This document shows positions 1-5,058 of a stretch of 12,132 bases of DNA, in pieces. This DNA is from Bacteroidales bacterium M2. Lineage in GTDB: Bacteria > Bacteroidota > Bacteroidia > Bacteroidales > Muribaculaceae. The notes under the pieces are model-generated. The model worked only from the letters and a program-made list of their open reading frames with translations, did no database searches and was not told where the DNA came from. The stretch covers positions 1 to 12,132 of the forward strand of contig LUJM01000036.1 in the NCBI GenBank assembly GCA_001689415.1, given 5' to 3'. The translations under genes were made by a program, and so were the position numbers. The first letter of the stretch is position 1, and every line of letters begins with the position of its first letter.

Positions 1-131
1 TAAGTGTCTTGGAATAACCTTAAAGTTACTGAAATTCAGCGACTTGACCAAATTTTAGTGTTCAATTTTATGCTAAACATCAGATTTTTAATGGATTAAA
101 CACCTGGCTCCTCGGAGCCGTTAACAAACTC
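1..131. other. left-edge intergenic stretch
   Basis: This AT-rich segment lies downstream of the first minus-strand gene. Short open frames exist, but the plus frame opens with TAA at base 1 and closes at 97-99, and none resembles a protein. Apart from the short inverted repeat at 106-119 I see nothing functional here. Confidence 0.5.
97..124 (-). terminator. weak hairpin after the 322-aa gene
   Basis: GGCTC (106-110) and GAGCC (115-119) form a 5-bp GC-rich stem with a CTCG loop, 13 bases downstream of the stop codon of the minus-strand gene. On the minus strand it is followed by GGTGTTTAATCC, which has only a short broken U-tract. It could be a weak intrinsic terminator ending the two-gene operon. 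The short stem and poor U-run keep confidence low. Confidence 0.35.
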
Positions 132-1100
132 TCAAAAAATAACCGAAGTATTGTAATGACGTTTGTTAAAATTTATCTGCGGTAGCTGGAAATTTTTGGC
201 AAAGATTTCACCAACTGATCTACAGGCATCCACGATAGAGCGTTTGAACTGTTGATTATCTTCGTATATTTTCATCTGAAATTCCCATTGGCGCTGAGCA
301 TCGGCAGCAAGTTTGGCTGAAACGGAATTCCGGAATTCAATAACGGCCGGAAAGCCCGAGGCTCTCGGGTCTATTTCGCTTATGATACCCGCAATTTCCG
401 ATGCAGTAGCCCCAGATTGCGATGCTTCCCATTTGCTTTTGGCTTGTTCGAGCATGCGGTTGCATTTATCGTCAATCTTTTGCTGGTAAATTTCAGCAGC
501 GAGATTCTGACAACTGTTGTAACATTCGGTACAAACTGCGGGAACCGACATAAGGCTGAATATCGCCTTGTCGTACTGTCCGGTAGAAGCAAAAGTCCGT
601 GCCTCGGTCTGTATCTGTGGGCAAGAGTTTGTGTAGTAGTCGAGAATCTTCTCCTTGGCCTCGGTCAGCAGTGTCTTTATCTGTTGGTTCTGCGCCGATA
701 CTTTCTGAAATGCTGTGCTGAAAGCCTTTGTTTCGTTGGTGCCTATTCCGGAAACCGCCATTTCACAGCTGCCATATATTTTGTTTTCAATAAGGTCTAT
801 AACCACAAACGACAGTTCAAGTTTCTGCGATATGCGCGGAGGCGTGGTCGGCGCAATGTCTTTTTCAAGTACATCACATTGGGCTACAAGTGCGAATCTG
901 CCAGTAGCCTGATTGTCGGCAAATCCGCTGGCAGCGATTGCACGCTGCATCCTGTTGGTCAACAGCGAGGCTGCTTCCGTCGGTATAGTCTGCTGGTTAC
1001 TTACATTTACATATGCGCCCAATGATACATAATCGCTTTCAGCGCCATAAGCTAAAGCAGAGCATACTATTGATATAATTGTTGTGATAAAATGTCTCAT
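132..1100 (-). CDS. exported protein, CsgG/LpoB-like N-terminal half, repeat-like C-terminal half
   Basis: This is a 322-residue protein with a signal peptide: hydrophobic core at about 5-17, with a probable signal peptidase I site after ALAYGA near residue 20. Residues 25-150 alternate beta-strand and helix, with a variable-looking 'GRFALVAQCDVLEKD' strand and a second strand 'KLELSFVVIDL'. That order recalls CsgG/LpoB/TolB-N type periplasmic domains, but this is a fold-level inference without a decisive motif. Residues 160-230 contain a TPR-like segment (TGQYDKAIFSLMSVP) followed by closely spaced cysteines (C-x2-C-x3-C). The C-terminus is helical and charged. ATG at 1100 follows the upstream stop by 8 bases, so it is almost certainly co-transcribed with the DUF6175-type gene. 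It most likely acts in the periplasm or at the outer membrane. The function is unknown. Confidence 0.8.
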   Translation of the reverse strand: MRHFITTIISIVCSALAYGAESDYVSLGAYVNVSNQQTIPTEAASLLTNRMQRAIAASGFADNQATGRFALVAQCDVLEKDIAPTTPPRISQKLELSFVVIDLIENKIYGSCEMAVSGIGTNETKAFSTAFQKVSAQNQQIKTLLTEAKEKILDYYTNSCPQIQTEARTFASTGQYDKAIFSLMSVPAVCTECYNSCQNLAAEIYQQKIDDKCNRMLEQAKSKWEASQSGATASEIAGIISEIDPRASGFPAVIEFRNSVSAKLAADAQRQWEFQMKIYEDNQQFKRSIVDACRSVGEIFAKNFQLPQINFNKRHYNTSVIF

Positions 1101-1108
1101 ACGCCAAG

Positions 1109-2125
1109 CTATTTTTCACCTAAAACCAAAATAGCCTCACCAAGACCGCGGATTACTACCTTGGATGTTATGTTATAGGGCGTTTTCTGCAGATGCTTGC
1201 GCAGAGCCGTGGCAAAGGCGCGGGCATCCATCGCATTGCCCTTTTTGTCCTTGAGCGGTATGCGCACCTGCTCGAACTGAGCGAATGATTCGGTGCCGTC
1301 GCTGAGATTGAAGCTGCCGTTGACCGTGTTCTCACGCATCCATTGCTGTATGCAGTCGGTCAGCTCCTCGCCGCCGTATTCAGTCTCAAGGTCATTGTCC
1401 CAGCTATCCCAGCAGCGCACGGTCAATGCTATTTCCCTACCGTTCTTCTTCTGGTCGGCATACCAGCGGTCAAGCTGCTTGTCAAATTCCTTTACATTGT
1501 CTTTTACTGCCTTTTCAAGAGCGACGGGGATAGCATCTGCGGTAGGTTTTGAATTTCCGGTCGCCGTGGCGATACGCTTGTTGGTGTAAGCGTCAAAGGC
1601 TTCAAGTGTAAATGACACGACTTTTCCGGCCGGATCTTTGGTGATGTTCCACCAGAGCTGGATGACAATGTCCGACTTCATGCGGCGCTTCAATACATCG
1701 AGCGGTGTTTCGGCTATCGAGGCGCCGGAAGATTTGCTCGACATGGCGTTATCCTCGGCCTGCTTCACGCCAAGCGATTTGATTTCCATCTCGGCATCCT
1801 TCAGACTGTAGCCCATTCCGGTGAGCACGCCGCCCACTTTTGAAATCACCTGCGGCAGCTCGATATCTTCAGTAAAGGCACGCTGATAGTCCGACACTTT
1901 CACCGTGGTACCCTGATTGTCGAACGATTGTGTGAAATAGCGCTGCGTGCACCAGTTGTCGCTCGGCAGCACCATCACTGTCGGCTTTTTCACTTCGTCG
2001 GCAAGCGTTATGATTATACTCAATAAGCCAAAAAACAATACAAAAAATGTACGAAGCAGTTTGTAGCAAGAAGTGGGCTTTACAGCATACTTACCGCCGC
2101 AGATAAGAGATATATTCATTGTCAA
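1109..2125 (-). CDS. DUF6175-type exported protein
   Basis: The product is 336-338 residues. The open frame can begin at TTG 2125, but ATG at 2119 is the more likely start (336 aa); no clear Shine-Dalgarno is seen for either. A charged n-region (KLLR) precedes a hydrophobic segment of about 15 residues ending near ITLADEV, consistent with a secretion signal. The mature start 'KKPTVMVLPSDNWC' and the later 'SDIVIQLWW' segment match my memory of the Bacteroidetes DUF6175 family, which has no known function. The rest is mixed alpha/beta, ending in strand-rich GLGEAILVLGEK. It is the first gene of a two-gene operon. Its start lies about 40 bases after the intrinsic terminator of the upstream RNA locus, so it has its own promoter or depends on terminator read-through. 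Confidence 0.8.
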   Translation of the reverse strand: MTMNISLICGGKYAVKPTSCYKLLRTFFVLFFGLLSIIITLADEVKKPTVMVLPSDNWCTQRYFTQSFDNQGTTVKVSDYQRAFTEDIELPQVISKVGGVLTGMGYSLKDAEMEIKSLGVKQAEDNAMSSKSSGASIAETPLDVLKRRMKSDIVIQLWWNITKDPAGKVVSFTLEAFDAYTNKRIATATGNSKPTADAIPVALEKAVKDNVKEFDKQLDRWYADQKKNGREIALTVRCWDSWDNDLETEYGGEELTDCIQQWMRENTVNGSFNLSDGTESFAQFEQVRIPLKDKKGNAMDARAFATALRKHLQKTPYNITSKVVIRGLGEAILVLGEK

Positions 2126-2160
2126 ATACAGCCGCGGTCATCCTCTCGTTGGCGTGATTG

Positions 2161-2206
2161 ATTTATAAAAGAAAAGCGTAGGATTCTGTATCTGTTGCCA
2201 TCCTAC
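2161..2206 (-). terminator. intrinsic terminator ending the structured RNA
   Basis: On the minus strand GTAGGAT (plus 2200-2206) pairs perfectly with ATCCTAC (plus 2178-2184) across a 15-nt loop, followed at once by GCTTTTCTTTTAT. The 7-bp stem and U-rich tail are a good intrinsic terminator. Its left arm overlaps bases that can alternatively pair with TACTG at 2265-2269, so formation of the terminator may compete with closing the neighbouring arm. Confidence 0.65.
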
Positions 2207-2527
2207 TGCTTGAGGCTTCTCGCATTGCCCTATTCATGTCGGACGGCAACGCAGAAGCCCACGCCAGTATATGCAATCAGTGCATCCGGCTATATTTCTC
2301 CCGAAATATCGCGCCGAAAGCAAGATAATCACATATCCACGGGCATCTACCGTTGCTCAATCCTTGACATGAATAAGAAATTTTGCGAGAATTTCAAGCA
2401 GTCAAGAATCAGCGCGGATAAACGCTTTCTTATGTATTTTCACTACATCCCGCTCCGCTTAACCCCAGACCGGTGGTTGGTTCGGATGAACCTCACCCTA
2501 CTGGCGTGGTCTGCGAGGCGGTCTGCA
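2165..2527 (-). ncRNA. candidate structured non-coding RNA, about 360 nt
   Basis: No convincing coding frame covers this stretch, yet the minus-strand transcript is full of complementary arms. From the 5' end: CAGACCG (plus 2519-2525) with CGGTCTG (2466-2472), a 7-bp closing helix; inside it GGTTC/GAACC (2488-2492 with 2479-2483); then ATATTTC/GAAATAT with a 4-nt loop (2303-2309 with 2292-2298); ATGCA/TGCAT (2281-2285 with 2271-2275); and a long near-perfect helix of GGCTTC plus GCGTTGCC (2245-2259 with 2214-2229). It starts at a TAnnTTTG promoter and ends at an intrinsic terminator. This architecture recalls the Bacteroidales-1 RNA class, known to be bounded by such a promoter and a terminator, but I cannot match its consensus from memory. 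It lacks the landmark sequences I would expect of RNase P RNA, tmRNA or SRP RNA. It could also be a long leader of the DUF6175 operon. Confidence 0.6.
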
Positions 2528-2531
2528 ACCG

Positions 2532-2561
2532 CAAAGATAGTAATAAATTCTGATATTCCAA
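2532..2561 (-). promoter_or_regulatory. Bacteroidetes-type promoter of the structured RNA
   Basis: On the minus strand TATCTTTG (plus 2532-2539) is an exact match to the Bacteroidetes -7 box TAnnTTTG. TTGG (plus 2558-2561) lies 18 bases upstream, close to the usual -33 position. Transcription would start near 2524-2527, placing the 7-bp closing helix at the very 5' end of the RNA. Confidence 0.6.
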
Positions 2562-2604
2562 TTCTATTATGCTGAAGAACATACTTTTCAAGTCTTAAAA
2601 ATAC

Positions 2605-2646
2605 CACCACCGAGAGAGGCTCTTGCTTCTCTCGGCGGCGTTTTTG
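2605..2646. terminator. bidirectional intrinsic terminator
   Basis: CCGAGAGA (2610-2617) pairs perfectly with TCTCTCGG (2628-2635) around a 10-nt loop. On the plus strand CGGCGTTTTTGG follows. On the minus strand TGGTGGTATTTTTAAG follows. It can therefore stop transcripts from both sides, and it insulates the structured RNA promoter from whatever once lay to the right. Confidence 0.65.
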
Positions 2647-2860
2647 GTTAGTGCAGTTTAGGTCCTTTTTGGCGTAGCTTGGCTTTGCGGTGAGTATTGA
2701 TTGCTTCGCCGCCAACTGTCGCTGATAGGCTTCGGGGATTTTGTGGTCGTAGTAATATGTACGGCTCATTACGGGTTCTCGGTTGTCGAAATCGTACCAA
2801 ATCCATTGGAATAACGCCTCCGGGGTCGCAGATTCCGATGCTGATAAACTTGCCTTCTGA

Positions 2861-2868
2861 TAGCTTTG
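2861..2868 (+). promoter_or_regulatory. possible -7 box for the sigma factor gene
   Basis: TAGCTTTG matches TAnnTTTG exactly and lies about 90 bases upstream of the sigma factor ATG, which would give a leader of roughly 85 nt. No good -33 TTTG is present at the usual distance, so this is only a candidate. Confidence 0.3.
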
Positions 2869-3360
2869 TTGCCTAAGTCGGTCAATATTTTTTTCTCAAA
2901 TTACATCTTTTCCTATTTTTTCTCGTCTTTATAGTGTAATCAGATTTTCAAAGATAAAATGGCAAGAACAACTCAGCTCGTCTTGGAGATACTAAATGCT
3001 GAAAAAGAACGACTTTTTCAGTATGCAAGTTATCGTCTACATGATATTAGAGACGTAGAAGATGTGCTTCAAGATATATATGTTAAGATTCTCGACAATC
3101 CTGAGCATTTCAATAAAATCAAGAATAAGCGTGCTTATCTATACCGGACACTGTCCAATGAGTGCACTGATCATTTAAGAAGCAGTATTAAGACGGAATT
3201 TATTGACAATGAACCATTCGATGAATATAATCTCGAGACTCTGCATACGGAGAATTTCGAGGAAGAATTCACAATGATAAATCGCCTTCTCGCTATTTTA
3301 CCACAAGAGCAATCCGATGCTATCCGGCTCCGACATCATAGTAATCTTTCTTTTCATCGG

Positions 3361-3393
3361 CAAAGATTATACCACACTATCGGACTTTCCAAA
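3361..3393 (-). promoter_or_regulatory. Bacteroidetes-type promoter antisense to the broken sigma gene
   Basis: On the minus strand AATCTTTG (plus 3361-3368) matches TAnnTTTG at 7 of 8 informative and free positions, and TTTG (plus 3390-3393) sits 21 bases upstream, within the usual -33 spacing. It fires leftwards into the sigma coding sequence, beginning close to where sigma homology breaks off. The only frame downstream is a 19-codon peptide starting MKRKITMMSEPD that ends inside the sigma gene. Confidence 0.4.
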
Positions 3394-3432
3394 TTATTCC
3401 GGGTATGGTTCCCATTATTCCGTTTTGGGTAT
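3393..3432. repeat. paired ATTATTCCG direct repeats upstream of the antisense promoter
   Basis: ATTATTCCG occurs at 3393-3401 and again at 3414-3422, exactly 21 bp apart (two helical turns). Each copy is followed by GGGTAT, at 3401-3406 and 3427-3432. Two-turn spacing beside a -33 box suggests an activator or repressor site. This is an inference from position only. Confidence 0.3.
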
Positions 3433-3480
3433 CTTCTTTTCCCTTCCGAGTACCCCTCGCCCTACAAAATATGCTTATAA

Positions 3481-3690
3481 TCCCCCAAATCTATGTCTTT
3501 TGACCCACTTTTGGAGGATTATAACGAGGTTTTCTCAAATCTTTTGCCCTTTCTTTTGCCCTTTTTTAACAGTTGAAACATATAAGTATCAGTCAATTAC
3601 CATTGAAAATCTTGTGGAAGTGCGCAAATTTATGGATTTCTTTTGCCCTTTTATTTTCATTGCGCTTACATATTTTAAGCTTGACTAATC
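3481..3690. other. AT-rich non-coding stretch with a repeated 12-bp word
   Basis: No recognisable protein is encoded here on either strand. CTTTTGCCCTTT occurs as a perfect tandem pair at 3541-3552 and 3553-3564 and a third time at 3640-3651. A variant, TCTTTTGACCCA, begins near 3496. Open frames crossing the region are low-complexity (FCPF repeats) and look spurious. Confidence 0.5.
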
Positions 3691-3914
3691 CTATATAAAC
3701 TCTGTCATTAACCAAACCTCTTTTTTCTCTCCTTCCAGCCGTATTTGTTTATACAATCTATAAATACCGGGATTATTATTGAGCTTGGGATTTAACGCAG
3801 CTTTTATGGCTTCCTTACCCGTTGGCATTATGGTAATTCCCATATCCAACCAAATACCCGGATGAGGGAGTTTATACCAGAGACCATGATGCCAATATTA
3901 CGCAGGGCTTTCAT
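3691..3914 (-). pseudogene. frameshifted small gene remnant of unknown family
   Basis: Reading the minus strand, ATG at 3914 begins MKALRNIGIM. A second frame, open from 3897 to a TAG at 3691, reads 'HHGLWYKLPHPGIWLDMGIT', then 'IMPTGKEAIKAALNPKLNNN' and 'PGIYRLYKQIRLEGEKK', ending VWLMTEFI. The second frame looks coding but has no start before an internal ATG, while the first has a start but ends within 30 codons. A single frameshift near 3890-3900 would join them into a protein of about 74 residues. It lies just downstream of the regulator fragment. I do not recognise the family. If the internal ATG is used, a peptide of about 44 residues is possible. Confidence 0.4.
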
Positions 3915-3934
3915 TTTATAATCAAGTTTTTGCT

Positions 3935-4441
3935 CTATAGTACAAAATACCCTCCTGTCTTCTTTGCACCACGATATTCTATCAAACCAAGATCGATTAA
4001 ATTCTTTAATGTGCGTGATAATGTAGGGATACTAACTTCTATCATTGAAGACAACTCATTGGTTCTTAATCCGGGAGTTTCTTCCAGAATCTGAATCACT
4101 CTTTTTTCACGCGAATTTAATCTATCATTTAATCTATCATTTAATCTATCACCATTGACGCTTTGAGGTTTGACGCGCTTCATAAAGGTGACAGTAAAGA
4201 AGCCCATGGTGCTGAAAATTGGTTCTGACAGTCCAGCATCTTTCATCAGTTCGCGCATACGGGGAACTCTGGAGCCGACTTTCTCGACAACGTGCATACG
4301 GGTAAACAAACCGAACACAAGAGGATTTCGGCTCATACTCTTGTGCCCGAATTTCTTCCCGGTCAACGGCATCTCATAGAGGGCTTGCAGTTCCCTCACG
4401 GTGAGATAAATCTCGATAGCCTTTCGCTCGGCGTTCAGCAT
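3935..4441 (-). pseudogene. C-terminal fragment of an AlbA_2/RecG-like ATP-binding transcriptional regulator
   Basis: The 168-residue product carries 'FGHKSMSRNPLVFGLF', then 'TRMHVVEKVGSRVPRMRELM' at about 33-66. This is the characteristic end of the divergent-AAA/AlbA_2 family (often annotated as RecG-like or ATP-binding proteins). The AlbA_2 domain and most of the ATP-binding part, normally several hundred residues, are missing. The usual GSGIPRM is GSRVPRM here. After a DRLN x3 linker (about 98-109), residues 110-168 form a winged helix-turn-helix (LRTNELSSMIEVSIPTLSRT, then LKNLIDLGLIEYRG). ATG 4441 directly follows an in-frame TAG but has a GGAG sequence about 8 bases upstream, so the fragment may still be made, for instance as a stand-alone DNA-binding protein. 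The first ~25 residues do not resemble the family. Confidence 0.65.
4116..4151. repeat. exact 12-bp tandem triplication inside the regulator
   Basis: TTTAATCTATCA is repeated three times without mismatch (4116-4127, 4128-4139, 4140-4151). On the minus strand it encodes DRLN-DRLN-DRLN between the ATP-binding remnant and the winged helix. The unit length is a multiple of three, so copy-number change by slippage would keep the frame and only alter linker length. Confidence 0.9.
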
Positions 4442-4597
4442 CTAACTTCTCCGAATCGGGGCTACACGTTTTTTGAATAAATCTGCAAGCCGCAAAATTC
4501 ACTATAATTCATATTGCACTATTATTCAGCTTTTTGACTTAACAACACATTCAAATCCATTAGTTTTCATTCAGAAACTCAGGCCATGGCATCACCG
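4442..4597. other. intergenic stretch upstream of the regulator fragment
   Basis: No gene is seen here. On the minus strand GAATTTTG (plus 4493-4500) is one mismatch from TAnnTTTG and would give a leader of about 45 nt for the regulator fragment, but no -33 element accompanies it. A ribosome-binding-like GGAG lies just before ATG 4441. Confidence 0.3.
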
Positions 4598-4636
4598 CAA
4601 AAAAACCGCTAATCCTATGAGAATTAGCGGTTTTTA
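4598..4636. terminator. strong bidirectional terminator after the DUF1573 gene
   Basis: CCGCTAAT (4606-4613) pairs with ATTAGCGG (4623-4630) around a 9-nt loop and is extended by flanking A/T pairs. On the minus strand GGTTTTTTTGCGG follows, so it ends the large secretion operon 8 bases or so after the DUF1573 stop codon. On the plus strand GGTTTTTAATC follows, so it also works in that direction. Confidence 0.8.
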
Positions 4637-4644
4637 ATCTAAAT

Positions 4645-5058
4645 TCATTTTGCTCGGGTTATCTTACCTTTGATATATAGTCGGTGTGATCTTGGGGCGG
4701 CATTCGACCGTATGCGCACGAGCTTTGTGAAGTATCCGGCAGGTCGACCCGCAGGATTGAATGATACCACAATTCGGGCGGTATCGCCAGGCATAACCGG
4801 CTCTTTCGTGTGTGCAGCAGTGGTGCATCCGCAACTTGAATATACTTTGGTGATAACCAGAGGTGCTGTTCCATCGTTGGTCAGTACAAATGAATGAGAC
4901 CGAATGGAATCGGCAGTGATATCTCCGAAGTCGAAGACATCACTGTCGAAGCGTATGCCGGGAGCTGACTCCGGGCCGGGTGTCGCCGGGTACGACGCCA
5001 CGGGAGCCGTCAACGCGGCAATGGCGCACAATACACCGGCTATATATCCAGCTTTCAT
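4645..5058 (-). CDS. secreted DUF1573 domain protein
   Basis: This is a 137-residue protein with a signal peptide: hydrophobic core 6-18, cleavage likely around residues 21-25. It is followed by one HYDIN/ASH-like immunoglobulin fold typical of DUF1573: 'FDSDVFDFGDI' at about 37-47, 'HSFVLTNDGTAPLVITKVYS' at 55-74, the diagnostic SCGCT motif at 75-79, and 'MPGDTARIVVSFNPAG' further on. DUF1573 proteins are common, poorly understood envelope or secreted proteins of Bacteroidetes. Its ATG overlaps the stop codon of the giant upstream gene as TAATG, so the two are translationally coupled and probably made together. This suggests an accessory role for the surface protein, such as a periplasmic or surface partner. 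That role is an inference. Confidence 0.9.
   Translation of the reverse strand: MKAGYIAGVLCAIAALTAPVASYPATPGPESAPGIRFDSDVFDFGDITADSIRSHSFVLTNDGTAPLVITKVYSSCGCTTAAHTKEPVMPGDTARIVVSFNPAGRPAGYFTKLVRIRSNAAPRSHRLYIKGKITRAK

Larger units (their letters stand above)
2443..2895 (-). pseudogene. protein-like open frame without a proper start, possible gene remnant
   Basis: A minus-strand frame is open from just after a TGA (2896-2898) to 2443. Its first ~85 codons look protein-like (ALFQWIWYDFDNREPV, then ATG at 2769 and SRTYYYDHKIPEAYQRQLAA, then a basic QKRRREKQ). The frame then runs through a terminator hairpin and the promoter and 5' end of the structured RNA, so the codons left of about 2640 are unlikely to be coding. 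No ATG precedes residue 42 of the open stretch and no ribosome binding site is evident. It could be the tail of a gene cut off by rearrangement, or a chance frame over a conserved non-coding element, since a second frame on the same strand is also long. I do not recognise the family. Confidence 0.3.
2959..3480 (+). pseudogene. ECF-type RNA polymerase sigma factor, truncated in region 4
   Basis: The 173-residue frame starts as a normal ECF sigma-70 factor. Residues ~16-75 are sigma region 2 (ASYRLHDIRDVEDVLQDIYVKI, then KNKRAYLYRTLSNECTDHLR), which binds the core enzyme and the -10 element. Residues ~108-131 begin region 4 (INRLLAILPQEQSDAIRLRH, then HSNLSF). At about residue 132 (base ~3354) homology stops. 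The expected EIA..L..P..T.KSR..R recognition helix, which reads the -35 element, is absent in all three frames. The remaining 42 residues are aromatic and unlike the family. The product should still bind RNA polymerase but could not recognise promoters normally. No anti-sigma gene follows. ATG 2959 follows an A-rich stretch typical of Bacteroidetes starts. Confidence 0.75.

Noticed and set aside
417..1025. plus-strand frame of 202 codons
   Set aside because: It is antisense to the convincing signal-peptide protein at 132-1100 and rich in Cys, Leu and Arg as shadow frames often are.
2165..2527. RNase P RNA, tmRNA or SRP RNA
   Set aside because: The length would suit RNase P or tmRNA, but I see no sequence landmarks of either, no tag-peptide frame or CCA end, and no SRP Alu or tetraloop signature.
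2195..2575. plus-strand frame of 126 codons
   Set aside because: It lies exactly over the self-complementary arms, promoter and terminator of the structured RNA on the other strand, has no ribosome binding site, and its composition does not look like a protein.
3361..3480. invertible promoter flanked by inverted repeats
   Set aside because: I found no pair of inverted repeats flanking the promoter within the window, only direct repeats, and no recombinase gene.
3541..3651. CRISPR-like array
   Set aside because: The repeat is only 12 bp, two copies are in direct tandem with no spacer, and there are no cas genes.
3317..3688. plus-strand frame of 123 codons
   Set aside because: It starts inside the sigma factor coding sequence and runs through low-complexity DNA giving repeated FCPF words; no family resemblance.
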